Assembly (NCBI RefSeq): GCF_024971095.1
Contig: NZ_CP069717.1
Span: 682,001-746,000, forward strand
Direction: 5' to 3'
Source of the DNA: Microbacterium neungamense
Lineage (GTDB): Bacteria; Actinomycetota; Actinomycetes; Actinomycetales; Microbacteriaceae
Length of the DNA: 64,000 bases
Shown here piece by piece: positions 7,577 through 17,493 of this stretch; within the stretch, counting starts at the first letter, position 1, and every line of letters starts with the position of its first letter. Under the pieces are notes generated by a model. It was not told the DNA's origin. It did not search any database and worked only from the letters and a program-made list of their open reading frames with translations. A program made the position numbers and the translations under genes.

Positions 7577-8359
7577 GTGAGTGCGCGAGAGAGCTCGGGG
7601 CGGGGGCCCCTCTACCGGCTCTACGGGAACCTGCTGCGGCGGCGGCTCGACCCGGCATCCGTGCCCCACCACGTCGCGATGATGATCGACGGGAACCGGC
7701 GCTGGGCGCGTCAGCTCGGCTACGACTCGCCCGCCGACGGACACCGCGCCGGAGCCGCGAAGATGCGCGAGTTCCTGCAGTGGTGCGACGAGCTCGGCAT
7801 CCGCGTGGTGTCGCTGTACCTGCTCTCCAGCGACAACCTGCGCAAACGCGACTCGAAGGAGATCGGCGACCTGATCGAGATCATCGCCGAGCTCGCCGAC
7901 TCGCTGTCGCAGCACGGCACCTGGCGGGTCAAGCACGTCGGCCGGGCCGACATCCTGCCCGCCGAGCTGCGCCGCGTCCTGGAGGGCGCGGAGGAGCGCA
8001 CCCGCGAGCACGCCGGACTGCACGTGAACCTCGCCGTCGGATACGGCGGGCGCAACGAGATCGTGGACGCGGTCCGCAGCATCATCGCCCACCACGACGC
8101 GTCCGGCGGCACGCTGGAGGATCTCGCCGCCCAGCTCACGCCGGAGATGATCGGCGAGCACCTGTACACCGGCGGGCAGCCGGACCCTGACCTCGTCATC
8201 CGCACCAGCGGTGAGCAGCGGCTCAGCGACTTCCTGCTCTGGCAGAGCGCGCACAGCGAGTTCTACTTCGTCGAGGCGCTCGGCCCCGACCTGCGCAAGG
8301 TCGACTTCCTGCGCGCGATCCGGGACTACGCCGACCGCGACCGCCGGTTCGGGCGCTGA
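7577..8359 (+). CDS. Isoprenyl transferase (cis-prenyltransferase, UppS/short-chain Z type)
   Basis: A 260-residue cis-prenyltransferase. The catalytic aspartate and substrate-binding motif MMIDGNRRWAR is at about residues 35-45, and the C-terminal signature RTSGEQRLSDFLLWQSAHSE is intact. It adds isopentenyl diphosphate in Z configuration to an allylic primer. The family includes both long-chain undecaprenyl/decaprenyl synthases and short-chain enzymes such as mycobacterial Rv1086; the neighbouring hemolysin-III gene recalls the Rv1085c-Rv1086 pair, which favours the short-chain type, but chain length cannot be read with confidence. Confidence 0.92.
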   Translation: MSARESSGRGPLYRLYGNLLRRRLDPASVPHHVAMMIDGNRRWARQLGYDSPADGHRAGAAKMREFLQWCDELGIRVVSLYLLSSDNLRKRDSKEIGDLIEIIAELADSLSQHGTWRVKHVGRADILPAELRRVLEGAEERTREHAGLHVNLAVGYGGRNEIVDAVRSIIAHHDASGGTLEDLAAQLTPEMIGEHLYTGGQPDPDLVIRTSGEQRLSDFLLWQSAHSEFYFVEALGPDLRKVDFLRAIRDYADRDRRFGR

Positions 8360-8398
8360 TCGGCACCGGCGCGGCGCCGGCGATGCCAGACTTGCGTC

Positions 8399-9529
8399 AT
8401 GACCGTCTTCGACGACTACGTCGCCTCGTTCGACGCGGAACCCGGGTACCTGAACTGGGCGGCCTTCGGTCCGCTCTCTCCCGCGGTGCGCACCGAGGCG
8501 GCCCTCGACGCCGACCTCCTCGGCGGGGTGCGCCCGTCCTCCCACGCGCTCGTCGCCGAGCGCATCGACCAGGCCCGGGCGGCCGTCGCGGAGCTCCTGG
8601 GCGCGAAGGTCGACGAGGTGACCCTGCAGCCGTCCTCCACCCACGGCCTGATGCAGGCGCTGTACGGCCTGTCCGGGGCCGTCGTCGCGGCTGCCGGCGA
8701 GTTCCCCAGCATCAGCCTCACCCTGGAGCGCGCCGCGCAGGCCTCGCGCGGCGCGCTGGTGCCGCGCTGGATCACGCCGGAGGACGGGCAGGTGACGCCG
8801 GATGCCGTCGCCGCCGTGCTCGACGACGAGGTCTCCGCGCTCGCGGTCAGCCACGTCGACTTCCGCACCGGGTACCGCGCCGACCTCGCCGCGCTGCGCG
8901 AGGTCATCGGCCCGGACCGGCTGCTCATCGTCGACGCCGTGCAGTCCTTCGGCGTGGTCGAGGACGACTACGCCGCCGCGGACGTGGTCGCCGGCCACGG
9001 GTACAAGTGGCTGCGGGCCGGCCGCGGCACCGGGTTCGCCCGGTTCTCCGACCGCGCCCGGGAGCGGATCGTCCCGGTGCTCAGTGGCATCACCGGCACC
9101 GTGGCCGAGGACATGTACGCCGGCGAGCTGCCCGGGCCGGCGGCATCCGCCCGCGCCTTCACGGTGAGCGGCCCCGACCCGCTCGCCGCCGGCCGCCTCG
9201 ACACCGCCGTGCGCGAGGTGCGCGACGCCGGGGTCGCGGCCGTCCAGGACCGCATCGCCGAGCACGTCGGCGAGATCATCCGGATCGCCGACCGGCACGG
9301 CATCCGCGTCGCCTCCCCGCGCGGACGCGCATGGCGCGCCGGCATCGTGTCGCTGCTGCCCGCGGAGCCGGGCCGTCTCGCCGCCTCGCTGGCGAACGCC
9401 GGCGTCGTGGTCACCGCGCGCGGGCCTGCGGTGCGGATCTCCGCGCACGCCGGCACGGATGCGGAGACGCTGCGGATGCTGGACGAGGCGATCGCGGCAT
9501 CCGGCAACGAGACGTTCATCATCGGTTAA
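8399..9529 (+). CDS. Aminotransferase class V-fold PLP-dependent protein
   Basis: A 376-residue fold-type I PLP enzyme of the class V group. The internal aldimine lysine lies in HGYKWLRAGRGTGF near residue 204, and the cofactor aspartate in LIVDAVQSFGV near residue 180. The group covers cysteine desulfurases, serine-pyruvate aminotransferases and kynureninases; no desulfurase cysteine loop is obvious, so the substrate is open. CAGACT at 8387-8392 lies six bases before the ATG, fitting a leaderless start. The gene stands alone between the prenyl synthase and phoH. Confidence 0.8.
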   Translation: MTVFDDYVASFDAEPGYLNWAAFGPLSPAVRTEAALDADLLGGVRPSSHALVAERIDQARAAVAELLGAKVDEVTLQPSSTHGLMQALYGLSGAVVAAAGEFPSISLTLERAAQASRGALVPRWITPEDGQVTPDAVAAVLDDEVSALAVSHVDFRTGYRADLAALREVIGPDRLLIVDAVQSFGVVEDDYAAADVVAGHGYKWLRAGRGTGFARFSDRARERIVPVLSGITGTVAEDMYAGELPGPAASARAFTVSGPDPLAAGRLDTAVREVRDAGVAAVQDRIAEHVGEIIRIADRHGIRVASPRGRAWRAGIVSLLPAEPGRLAASLANAGVVVTARGPAVRISAHAGTDAETLRMLDEAIAASGNETFIIG

Positions 9530-9575
9530 TCGAACGCGCGGCGTGTCGAGGACCGGGCACCGGCGGCGGCGGTCG

Positions 9576-9581
9576 TAGCGT
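9576..9581 (+). promoter_or_regulatory. Putative -10 box of the phoH gene (TAGCGT)
   Basis: TAGCGT would place the transcript start near 9588, at the left edge of the palindrome at 9588-9606, about 100 bases upstream of the phoH start codon. Confidence 0.35.
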
Positions 9582-9587
9582 CAAGGC

Positions 9588-9606
9588 ATCGGGCACCGTG
9601 CCCGAT
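9588..9606. promoter_or_regulatory. Perfect 19-bp palindrome upstream of phoH, possible operator
   Basis: ATCGGGCACCGTGCCCGAT is a perfect inverted repeat with one central base. The one-base centre makes it a poor RNA hairpin but a good dimeric protein site. Its place just downstream of a TAGCGT box suggests a repressor operator for phoH. No regulator is identified. Confidence 0.45.
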
Positions 9607-9688
9607 CGGGTCGGCCTCAAGGATCGCGACTCGTGGCCCTGGTCGACTCGTGGCGAAGCCGGGAGACATCCCGGGTCGGGAGTGGGTC

Positions 9689-11074
9689 GTGACCACACGT
9701 ACAGCGCACCAGTCGTCCACCCGAGGGGACGGACAGTCCCGCCGCAGGGCCGCACAGCTCGGAGCCGTGTCCGATCAGGACACGGCTCTTCGCACATATG
9801 TGCTCGACACCTCCGTCCTGCTGAGCGATCCGCAGGCCCTGTTCCGCTTCGCGGAGCACTCCATCGTGCTGCCGGTGGTGGTCATCTCCGAACTCGAGGG
9901 GAAGCGGCACGACCCCGAGCTGGGCTACTTCGCCCGGCGCGCCCTGCGGCACCTGGACGAGCTGCGCATCGAGCACGGCCGGCTCGACTTCCCGGTCGAG
10001 GTCGGCGAGGGCGGCAGCCTGCGCGTCGAACTGGGCGACGGCGACATGTCGATCCTGCCGGCCGGCATCCGCCTCGGCGACAACGACAGCCGCATCCTCG
10101 CGACAGCGCTGCACCTGGCACAGGACGGCCAGGACGTCACCATCGTGTCCAAGGACCTGCCGATGCGTGTCAAGGCCGCCTCCCTGGGCCTGCGCGCGGA
10201 GGAGTACCTCGCCGAGCAGGCCGTCGACTCCGGCTGGACCGGCATCGCCTCACTCGACCTCTCCGGGGACGAGATCAGCGACCTGTACGAGAGCGAGGTG
10301 GGACTCAGTGACGACGTGCGCGGCCTGCCGGTGAACACCGGGCTCATCATCCACTCCGAACGCGGTTCGGCCCTCGGTCGGGTGACCGGCGACGGCGAGT
10401 TCCGGCTCGTGCGCGGGGACCGCGAGGTCTTCGGCCTGCACGGCCGCTCCGCCGAGCAGCGCATCGCGATCGACCTGCTCCTCGACCCCGACGTCGGCAT
10501 CGTCTCCCTCGGCGGCCGGGCGGGCACCGGCAAGTCCGCCCTGGCGCTGTGCGCGGGCCTGGAGGCGGTGCTGGAGCGTCAGCAGCAGAAGCGGATCATC
10601 GTGTTCCGCCCGCTGTTCGCGGTCGGCGGCCAGGAGCTCGGCTACCTGCCCGGCGACCAGGGCGAGAAGATGAACCCGTGGGGGCAGGCCGTGTTCGACA
10701 CCCTCGGCTCCGTGGTCTCCGGCAACGTGCTCGAGGAGGTCGTCGCCCGCGGGATGCTGGAGGTGCTGCCGCTCACGCACATCCGGGGGCGCTCGCTGCA
10801 CGACGCCTTCGTGATCGTCGACGAGGCGCAGTCGCTGGAGCGGAACGTGCTGCTCACGGTGCTCAGCCGGATGGGTCAGAACTCCCGCGTCGTGCTCACC
10901 CACGACGTCGGGCAGCGCGACAACCTGCGGGTGGGCCGTCACGACGGCATCGCCAGCGTGATCGAGACGCTGAAGGGGCACGAGCTGTTCGGCCACGTCA
11001 CGCTGCAGCGGTCGGAGCGCTCCGCGATCGCGGCGCTGGTGACGGAGCTGCTGGAGGGCGGGGAGCTCAGCTGA
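9689..11074 (+). CDS. phoH2: PIN domain-PhoH family protein (PhoH2)
   Basis: A 461-residue fusion of an N-terminal PIN ribonuclease domain (from [12 protein letters not shown] near residue 36 to about 170, with conserved acidic residues including the DNDSR segment) and a C-terminal PhoH ATPase domain. Walker A is [12 protein letters not shown] near residue 275 and Walker [10 protein letters not shown] near residue 375. PhoH2 proteins are ATP-dependent RNA helicase-ribonucleases, in mycobacteria paired with a small antitoxin; I see no convincing antitoxin ORF upstream. GTG at 9689 follows GGGAG at 9678-9682. The name phosphate-starvation-inducible is inherited and not shown here. Confidence 0.9.
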   Translation: MTTRTAHQSSTRGDGQSRRRAAQLGAVSDQDTALRTYVLDTSVLLSDPQALFRFAEHSIVLPVVVISELEGKRHDPELGYFARRALRHLDELRIEHGRLDFPVEVGEGGSLRVELGDGDMSILPAGIRLGDNDSRILATALHLAQDGQDVTIVSKDLPMRVKAASLGLRAEEYLAEQAVDSGWTGIASLDLSGDEISDLYESEVGLSDDVRGLPVNTGLIIHSERGSALGRVTGDGEFRLVRGDREVFGLHGRSAEQRIAIDLLLDPDVGIVSLGGRAGTGKSALALCAGLEAVLERQQQKRIIVFRPLFAVGGQELGYLPGDQGEKMNPWGQAVFDTLGSVVSGNVLEEVVARGMLEVLPLTHIRGRSLHDAFVIVDEAQSLERNVLLTVLSRMGQNSRVVLTHDVGQRDNLRVGRHDGIASVIETLKGHELFGHVTLQRSERSAIAALVTELLEGGELS

Positions 11075-11188
11075 CGGGATCCGCCGGCGCACGGATGCCC
11101 GTGGCAGGGGCGCGGGGCGGCGACCGGATAGAGTCGTAGAGGTCCCGCCCCGGGACCGATTTCACGTGCATGATTCCAGGACGGTGGG

Positions 11189-13423
11189 GTGCGGATGACT
11201 GAGAAGGCTGGAACGGCGGAACGGGAACTCCCGCCCGTCGCCGTCGACGAGAAACCCCGGTGGACCCCGCTGAAGATCGCGGTCTGGGCGGCGATCGCCC
11301 TGCTCGGCGGCGTGGCCTGGACGATGCTCGCGATCGTCCGCGGCGAGACCGTGAACGCGATCTGGTTCGTGTTCGCCGCCGTGTGCACCTACCTGATCTT
11401 CTACCGGTTCTACTCGAAGTTCATCGAGAAGCACCTGGTCCGCCCGGACGACCGCCGCGCCACGCCCGCCGAGTACAGGGCCGACGGCAAGGACTACGTC
11501 GCGACCGACCGCCGCGTGCTGTTCGGGCACCACTTCGCCGCGATCGCCGGAGCCGGACCGCTGGTGGGGCCGGTGCTCGCCGCGCAGATGGGGTACCTGC
11601 CGGGCACGGTGTGGATCATCGTGGGCGTGGTGCTCGCCGGCGCCGTGCAGGACTACCTGGTGATGTTCTTCTCGATGCGCCGCGGCGGCCGCTCGCTGGG
11701 CCAGATGGCGCGCGACGAGCTCGGCCGTTTCGGCGGCGCGGCCGCCATCCTGGCCACGCTGCTCATCATGATCATCATCACCGCGATCCTCGCGCTGGTC
11801 GTGGTGAACGCGCTCGGTGAGAGCCCGTGGGGCGTGTTCTCGGTGGCGATGACCATCCCGATCGCGCTGTTCATGGGCGCGTACCTGCGCTGGATCCGGC
11901 CCGGCCGCGTCACCGAGGTGTCGCTGATCGGCTTCGTCCTCCTCATCGCTGCGATCGTCGCCGGCGGATGGGTCGGCGGCACCGAGTGGGGGCAGGCGAT
12001 CTTCCACCTCGACCGGGTCACGATCGCCTGGGGCATCATCATCTACGGCTTCATCGCCGCGGTGCTGCCCGTGTGGATGCTGCTCGCCCCGCGGGACTAC
12101 CTGTCCACGTTCATGAAGATCGGCGTCATCGTCGCGCTCGCGGTGGCGATCGTCTTCGTCCGCCCCGAGATCACCGTTCCGGCGTTCAGCCAGTTCGCCG
12201 GCGGGGAGACCGGGCCGGTGTGGTCGGGCCCGCTGTTCCCCTTCCTGTTCGTCACGATCGCCTGCGGAGCGCTGTCGGGCTTCCACGCCCTGATCTCCTC
12301 GGGCACGACCCCGAAGATGATCGAGAAGGAGAAGCAGACCCGTTTCATCGGCTACGGCGGGATGCTGATGGAGTCCTTCGTCGCGATCATGGCCCTCGTG
12401 GCCGCGGTCTCGATCGACCAAGGCATCTACTTCGCCATGAACTCCTCGGGGGCCGCCACGCAGGGCACGGTCGAGGGCGCCGTCGCCTGGGTGAACAGCC
12501 TCGGCATCACCGGCGTGAACCTCACCCCGGAGATGCTCACGTCGACGGCCGAGGCGGTCGGCGAGGAGTCGATCGTCTCCCGCACCGGGGGTGCACCCAC
12601 GCTCGCCCTCGGGCTGGCGCACATCATGCAGCAGTGGATCGGCGGCAACGCGATGATGGCGTTCTGGTACCACTTCGCGATCATGTTCGAGGCGCTGTTC
12701 ATCCTCACCGCGGTGGACGCCGGGACGCGCGTGGCGCGGTTCATGCTGCAGGACTCGATCGGCAACGTCGTGCCCCGGTTCAAGGACACATCGTGGCGGG
12801 TGGGCGCCTGGATCTGCACGGCCGTGATGGTGGCCGGCTGGGGCGCGGTGCTGCTGATGGGCGTCACCGACCCGCTGGGCGGCATCAACACGCTGTTCCC
12901 GCTGTTCGGCATCGCCAACCAGCTGCTCGCCGCCATCGCGCTCGCCGTGGTGCTCACGATCGTGGCGCGCCGCCGCACCTTCCGCACGCTCTGGGTGGTC
13001 GCGCTGCCGCTCGCCCTGGTCACGGTGGTGACCGTCACGGCGTCGCTGTTCAAGATCCTCTCGCCGGTGCCGGCGGTGGGGTACTGGGCCAACCACGCCG
13101 CGTTCCGGGACGCACTCGCTGCGGGGGAGACCTCGTTCGGCACCGCCACCTCGGTCGAGGCGATGGAGGCGGTCGTGCGGAACACGTTCATCCAGGGCAC
13201 TCTCTCGATCGTGTTCCTGGTGCTCGCCGTGATCGTGATCGCAGTATCGCTGCTCCGGGTCGTGCAGGCGTTCCGAGGCCACGACGCGGTCGACCACGAA
13301 GACCCCTTCGTCCCGTCGCGCCGATACGCCCCGGCCGGGCTGATCGCCTCGCCCGAGGAGCGCGCGCTCGAGAAGGAGTGGGCGGCGCTGCCGGACGACC
13401 TGAAGCCCGTCCAGGGGCACTGA
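11189..13423 (+). CDS. cstA: Carbon starvation protein CstA (pyruvate/peptide transporter family)
   Basis: A 744-residue protein with about 16-18 hydrophobic helices and the CstA family features GHHFAAIAGAGPLVGPVLAAQ near residue 109 and a CGALSGFHALISSGTTPKMI block near residue 360. E. coli CstA and BtsT import pyruvate and have been linked to peptide use. AGGA at 11178-11181 lies seven bases before GTG at 11189; an ATG two codons later is an alternative start. The small YbdD-type gene follows after three bases, the standard pairing for this family. Confidence 0.93.
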   Translation: MRMTEKAGTAERELPPVAVDEKPRWTPLKIAVWAAIALLGGVAWTMLAIVRGETVNAIWFVFAAVCTYLIFYRFYSKFIEKHLVRPDDRRATPAEYRADGKDYVATDRRVLFGHHFAAIAGAGPLVGPVLAAQMGYLPGTVWIIVGVVLAGAVQDYLVMFFSMRRGGRSLGQMARDELGRFGGAAAILATLLIMIIITAILALVVVNALGESPWGVFSVAMTIPIALFMGAYLRWIRPGRVTEVSLIGFVLLIAAIVAGGWVGGTEWGQAIFHLDRVTIAWGIIIYGFIAAVLPVWMLLAPRDYLSTFMKIGVIVALAVAIVFVRPEITVPAFSQFAGGETGPVWSGPLFPFLFVTIACGALSGFHALISSGTTPKMIEKEKQTRFIGYGGMLMESFVAIMALVAAVSIDQGIYFAMNSSGAATQGTVEGAVAWVNSLGITGVNLTPEMLTSTAEAVGEESIVSRTGGAPTLALGLAHIMQQWIGGNAMMAFWYHFAIMFEALFILTAVDAGTRVARFMLQDSIGNVVPRFKDTSWRVGAWICTAVMVAGWGAVLLMGVTDPLGGINTLFPLFGIANQLLAAIALAVVLTIVARRRTFRTLWVVALPLALVTVVTVTASLFKILSPVPAVGYWANHAAFRDALAAGETSFGTATSVEAMEAVVRNTFIQGTLSIVFLVLAVIVIAVSLLRVVQAFRGHDAVDHEDPFVPSRRYAPAGLIASPEERALEKEWAALPDDLKPVQGH

Positions 13424-13426
13424 GCG

Positions 13427-13645
13427 ATGACGGATGCCACGGCGCCGGGCCCGCGCGCGTCGCTGAAGCGCGCGTGGCGGGCCCTCGCCTGGTACGTCAA
13501 CGGGCTGACCGGGCAGTCGAAGTACGCCTGCTACCTGGAGCACGAGCGCGCCGTGCATCCGGACCGCGAGCCGCTGTCGGAGCGCGAGTTCTGGCGCCGG
13601 CACTACGCGGCGCAGGACGCCGACCCCGGGGCCCGGTGCTGCTGA
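13427..13645 (+). CDS. YbdD/YjiX family small protein
   Basis: A 72-residue basic protein with the family motif around YVNGLTGQSKYACYLEHERAVHP and REFWRRHY. It is nearly always encoded directly after cstA or btsT; YjiX and YbdD are thought to support the transporter. Here it starts three bases after the cstA stop, so it is translationally coupled. The C-terminus ends in two cysteines. Confidence 0.88.
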   Translation: MTDATAPGPRASLKRAWRALAWYVNGLTGQSKYACYLEHERAVHPDREPLSEREFWRRHYAAQDADPGARCC

Positions 13646-13661
13646 CCCGGGACCCCGCCGA

Positions 13662-13743
13662 ACACTCCGGGGGTCGACACGCCACGTGTCGGACGGATCC
13701 CGGGAACCGCACCCCCGGCCCGGCGTGTCGACCCCCGAAGTGT
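13662..13743. repeat. Palindromic element, copy A (3' side of DUF559 gene)
   Basis: Arms of 22 bases (13662-13683 and 13722-13743) match at 21 positions and contain the core GGGGGTCGACACGCC. The right arm ends inside the DUF559 stop codon. The same element recurs in the same orientation at 14681-14761. It also follows cstA-ybdD and could end both transcripts. Confidence 0.8.
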
Positions 13744-14579
13744 CACGCCCGGGCGGCGCTCCGCGCCAGGGCCGCCAGGATCGCGGCCTGCACGGTCGGC
13801 CAGTCGTGCACGATCTGGGCGTAGTCGAAGCGGAGCGTCTCGTAGCCCCGTGCGGATGCCGCCGCATCCCGCATGAGATCCCGATGCCGCCGGGAGGAGC
13901 CGTCGTGGTTCTCCTTGCCGTCGGCCTCGAGGATGAGCCGCCCGCCGATGACGAAGTCGACGCGTCCCACCCCGTCGATCGTGACCTGGCAGTCCACGCG
14001 GATGCCGAGCAGGTGCAGCCGCAGACGCAGCAGCGACTCGAGGCCGCTGTCCGCGTCCGGGCGGGCGGTGTCCACCAGCCAGCGGGCGGATGCCGGCAGC
14101 GCGGCACGGATGCGCAGCCGCGCAGCGGCGGAGAGCAGACGCAGGCGCCACGCCGACTCGAACGACGCGAAGAAGGACTCGTCGCCCTCGCAACGGAACA
14201 GATGCACCAGCGCGGTCTCCACGTCGACGAGGCCGAGCGCGGGCGCGCCGCGGAAGTAGTGGGAGATGCAGCAGCATCCGCCGTGCGGGTAGATGCGGCC
14301 GCGCTGTCCGACCCACACGTGCGGCGGTCCGGCATCCGACAGCACCCACACACCCAGACGCCGGAGCGCCTCGGCGCAGGTGAGCGCCCCGCCGTGCAGC
14401 GCGGCGGAGCGCTGATGCGGGTCGAGACCGGGGACGGCGAACAGCCCAGGACGCAGCCGTTCGATCTCGCCGGCGCGCACGGCCTGCGCCAGGCGGGGAC
14501 GGCTGATCCCGTAGCCCTGCAACTGGACGCCGCGCGCGAGACCGCCGAGCCGGGTGAGGAGCAGGAGCGGGTCGAACAT
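13743..14579 (-). CDS. DUF559 (Vsr-like nuclease fold) protein with AbiEi-like N-terminal domain
   Basis: A 278-residue protein. The N-terminal 60 residues resemble the winged-helix antitoxin domain of AbiEi-type proteins (RLAQAVRAGEIERLRPGLFAVPG). The C-terminal 100 residues form a DUF559 domain of the PD-(D/E)xK fold: VDFVIGGRLILEADGKENH carries the D and ExDGK catalytic pattern and is followed by a conserved RDLMRDAA helix. Such proteins are frequent and variable in Microbacteriaceae; their role is unknown but a nuclease function is plausible. The gene is bracketed by two copies of one palindromic element, and its stop codon lies in copy A, which suggests a movable cargo gene. Confidence 0.75.
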   Translation of the reverse strand: MFDPLLLLTRLGGLARGVQLQGYGISRPRLAQAVRAGEIERLRPGLFAVPGLDPHQRSAALHGGALTCAEALRRLGVWVLSDAGPPHVWVGQRGRIYPHGGCCCISHYFRGAPALGLVDVETALVHLFRCEGDESFFASFESAWRLRLLSAAARLRIRAALPASARWLVDTARPDADSGLESLLRLRLHLLGIRVDCQVTIDGVGRVDFVIGGRLILEADGKENHDGSSRRHRDLMRDAAASARGYETLRFDYAQIVHDWPTVQAAILAALARSAARA

Positions 14580-14680
14580 CCCGACAGCATCCGACGTCGG
14601 CGGCCCCGCCAGCACCCGCAAGCCCGTGGCCTGTGGACAAGCCGGCGGATTCGCCGACGGTGCAGGACGAACGTCCGCGC

Positions 14681-14761
14681 ACAGAACGGGGGTCGACACG
14701 CCGGATGACGGACGGATACGGCGATCCGTTCCGAAATCCGGCGTGTCGACCCCCGAAGTGT
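14681..14761. repeat. Palindromic element, copy B (5' side of DUF559 gene)
   Basis: Arms 14681-14702 and 14740-14761 share the core GGGGGTCGACACGCC and the outer CGAAGTGTCA with copy A, in the same orientation. An inner stem around GGACGGAT is also shared in part. It lies between the DUF559 start and the fumC stop. Confidence 0.8.
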
Positions 14762-14795
14762 CAGGCGGGCGTCAGGCGGCGACCGCGGCGCGGGC

Positions 14796-16190
14796 TCAGC
14801 CCGGGTGCGTCATCGACAGCAGGTCGAGCTTCTCGTCCAGCTGCTCCAGGGTGATCTCCCCGCGCTCGACGTAGCCGAGGTCGATCACGGCGTCGCGCAC
14901 CGTGATGCCCTTGGCCACCGAGTGCTTCGCGATCTTCGCGGCGGCCTCATAGCCGATGACCTTGTTCAGCGGGGTCACGATCGACGGGCTCATGCCGGCG
15001 AAAGCGGCGGCGCGCTCGACGTTCGCCTCCAGGCCGTCGATCGTCTTGTCGGCCAGCACGCGCACGGCGTTCGAGAGCAGGCGGATCGACTCCAGCAGGG
15101 CGGTGCCCATCACCGGGATGGCGACGTTGAGCTCGAAGGAGCCGGATGCCCCGGCCCACGCCACGGTCGCGTCGTTGCCGATCACGCGGGCGCACACCAT
15201 GAGCACCGCCTCGGGCACGACCGGGTTGACCTTGCCGGGCATGATCGAGGAACCGGGCTGCAGGTCGGGGATGTGCAGCTCGCCGAGACCGGTGTTCGGC
15301 CCGGAGCCCATCCAGCGCAGGTCGTTGTTGATCTTGGTGAGCGAGACCGCGATGGTTCGCAGGGCGCCGGATGCCTCGACGAGGCCGTCCCGGTTGGCCT
15401 GGGCCTCGAAGTGGTCCTTCGCCTCGGTGATCGGCAGCTCCGTCTCGGCGGCGAGCAGGGCGATGACCTTCTGCGGGAAGCCGAGCGGGGTGTTGATGCC
15501 GGTGCCGACGGCCGTGCCGCCCAGCGGCACCTCGGCGACGCGGGGGAGGGCCGCCTGCACGCGCTCGATGCCGAGGCGGATCTGGCGGGCATAGCCGCCG
15601 AACTCCTGGCCGAGGGTGACCGGGGTGGCGTCCATGAGGTGGGTGCGGCCGGACTTGACGACGTCCTTCCACAGCTCCGCCTTCGCCTCGAGAGCCACGG
15701 CGAGGTGGTCCAGGGCCGGGATCAGCGTGTCGATCAGCGCCTGGGTGACGGCGATGTGCACCGAGGTCGGGAACACGTCGTTCGAGGACTGCGAGGCGTT
15801 GACGTGGTCGTTCGGGTGGACCTTGTCGCCGAGGATGCGGGAGGCGAGGGTCGCCAGCACCTCGTTCATGTTCATGTTCGAGGAGGTGCCCGAGCCGGTC
15901 TGGTAGGTGTCCACCGGGAACTCGCCGTCGTGCTTGCCGGCGGCGACCTCGTCGGCGGCCTGCGCGATGGCGTCCGCGATGCGGGCGTCCAGGGTGCCGA
16001 GCTCCTTGTTCGCCAGGGCGGCGGCCTTCTTGATCCGCGCGAGCGCGGCGATCTGCGCCGGCTCGAGGCCCTTGCCCGAGATCGGGAAGTTCTCCACGGC
16101 GCGCTGCGTCTGGGCCCCGTACAGGGCGTCGGCGGGCACGCGCACCTCGCCCATGGTGTCGTGCTCGATGCGGTACTCGATATCGGTCAT
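14796..16190 (-). CDS. fumC: Class II fumarate hydratase
   Basis: A 464-residue oxygen-stable fumarase that interconverts fumarate and malate in the TCA cycle. Family marks are intact: [16 protein letters not shown] near residue 97, [22 protein letters not shown] near residue 182 with the catalytic histidine, and the superfamily signature [11 protein letters not shown] near residue 315. The ATG overlaps the carbonic anhydrase stop codon (ATGA). It is the last gene of a five-gene minus-strand run. Confidence 0.96.
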   Translation of the reverse strand: MTDIEYRIEHDTMGEVRVPADALYGAQTQRAVENFPISGKGLEPAQIAALARIKKAAALANKELGTLDARIADAIAQAADEVAAGKHDGEFPVDTYQTGSGTSSNMNMNEVLATLASRILGDKVHPNDHVNASQSSNDVFPTSVHIAVTQALIDTLIPALDHLAVALEAKAELWKDVVKSGRTHLMDATPVTLGQEFGGYARQIRLGIERVQAALPRVAEVPLGGTAVGTGINTPLGFPQKVIALLAAETELPITEAKDHFEAQANRDGLVEASGALRTIAVSLTKINNDLRWMGSGPNTGLGELHIPDLQPGSSIMPGKVNPVVPEAVLMVCARVIGNDATVAWAGASGSFELNVAIPVMGTALLESIRLLSNAVRVLADKTIDGLEANVERAAAFAGMSPSIVTPLNKVIGYEAAAKIAKHSVAKGITVRDAVIDLGYVERGEITLEQLDEKLDLLSMTHPG

Positions 16191-16861
16191 GCCGATCCTT
16201 CCTCGGATGCGGGGATGTTCCCCTCGGTGTCGATGCCCACCGTGACGACGGGCACCGCGGTGCCCTCGGCGAGACGGTAGTTGGCGCCCACGATGCCCAG
16301 CCGGCCCTCCTCGACGGCGGCGCTGATCAGCTCGGAGGACTGCAGCAGGTCCTGCACGGTGTTGCGCAGGTGCTCCTTGCCGACCAGCTCGGCGTCGATC
16401 TCGGCGACCGTCGTGCCGCCCTTCTCGGCGAGCACCTTGCGCGCCGCGGGCACGATCGGGGCGATGAGCTTCCAGATGTGCGGCGGGAGCGGCGCCGCGT
16501 CGATCGCGGTGCCGTCGATCGCGGCGCGCACCGCGCCGCAGGAGTCGTGTGCGAGCACCACGATCAGCGGCACGCGCAGCACCTCGACCGCGTACTCCAG
16601 GCTCGCGACGATCGACTCGCCGAGCACCTGGCCGGCGTTGCGGACGACGAACAGGTCGCCCAATCCCTTGTCGAAGATGATCTCCGCGGCGAGGCGCGAG
16701 TCCGCGCAGCCGAACAGCGCGGCCATGGGTGTCTGGCCCTGGGCCAGCTCGTGGCGCTTCTCGACGTCCTGGTGCGGATGCTCGGGCTGCCCGGCGACGA
16801 AACGGCGGTTGCCGTCGAGCATGCCCTGCCAGGCCTGCGCGGGGGTGAGGGTGACGGTCAT
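16187..16861 (-). CDS. Beta-class carbonic anhydrase
   Basis: A 224-residue zinc enzyme that hydrates CO2. The zinc and catalytic residues are visible: CADSRLAAE near residue 51 (Cys and the Asp-Arg dyad) and AHDSCGAV near residue 104 (His and Cys). It starts with an ATGA overlap after the DUF4245 gene and ends in one with fumC, so it is tightly coupled to both. Supply of bicarbonate for anaplerosis alongside fumarase is a reasonable inference. Confidence 0.94.
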   Translation of the reverse strand: MTVTLTPAQAWQGMLDGNRRFVAGQPEHPHQDVEKRHELAQGQTPMAALFGCADSRLAAEIIFDKGLGDLFVVRNAGQVLGESIVASLEYAVEVLRVPLIVVLAHDSCGAVRAAIDGTAIDAAPLPPHIWKLIAPIVPAARKVLAEKGGTTVAEIDAELVGKEHLRNTVQDLLQSSELISAAVEEGRLGIVGANYRLAEGTAVPVVTVGIDTEGNIPASEEGSA

Positions 16862-17493
16862 TCGGCCTCCGAGAGAGTGCGGATCTGCGGGGACAGGCTC
16901 TCGGCCAGCTCGGCGGTGGCCTCCGGGCTGAGCGATCCGTAGAGGAGCACGTAGTCGGGACCGGCCTGGGTGCCGAGAGCGTAGGAGACGTTGGCGTTGC
17001 GGGAAGGGTCGGCGACCTCGTACACGTCCCACTCGCGGCCGTCGATGGTGACGGCATCCGTCGGCGCGACGCCGGAGAGCACCTGCGGGGCCCACCGGGC
17101 ATCCGCGTCGAAGGCCTGCGCGACGTGCACGAACCCGCGCTTCGCGGGCACCATCACGATGTCCCACACGACGGTGGCGCCGCTGTCGAGCTCGGCCGCG
17201 TTCACGCGCCAGCCGTCGGCGACCTCGGGCACGAGCACCTCGCGGTCCATGGTGCTCTCCACGTCCGCGGCGACCGCGGACAGGTCGATGGCGGGACGGG
17301 GCGCGGGCTCGCCGCGCGGGACGGCGAAGACGATCACCGCGACGACGCCGACCGTGACGATCAGCGCGGCGATCAGGTTGCGGAAGGTCTGGCTGGAGCG
17401 GTACACCTGGCTGGCCTCGGCCTTGCGCGCGGCGGTCTCATCCGGGGTCTCCGGGCGGCCCAGCTCGGCGACGATCCGCGGGGCACGGCTCAT
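16858..17493 (-). CDS. DUF4245 domain-containing membrane protein
   Basis: A 211-residue protein with a cytoplasmic N-terminus rich in charged residues (about 1-35), one transmembrane helix near residues 40-60 and an extracytoplasmic domain of about 150 residues that matches DUF4245 ([37 protein letters not shown]). Its function is unknown. In actinobacteria it is regularly found near xseAB and fumarase genes, as here, with four-base overlaps on both sides. Confidence 0.82.
   Translation of the reverse strand: MSRAPRIVAELGRPETPDETAARKAEASQVYRSSQTFRNLIAALIVTVGVVAVIVFAVPRGEPAPRPAIDLSAVAADVESTMDREVLVPEVADGWRVNAAELDSGATVVWDIVMVPAKRGFVHVAQAFDADARWAPQVLSGVAPTDAVTIDGREWDVYEVADPSRNANVSYALGTQAGPDYVLLYGSLSPEATAELAESLSPQIRTLSEAE

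Noticed and set aside
13743-14579. Complete type IV toxin-antitoxin pair
   Set aside because: Only an AbiEi-like N-terminal domain is present and no AbiEii-type nucleotidyltransferase gene is adjacent.
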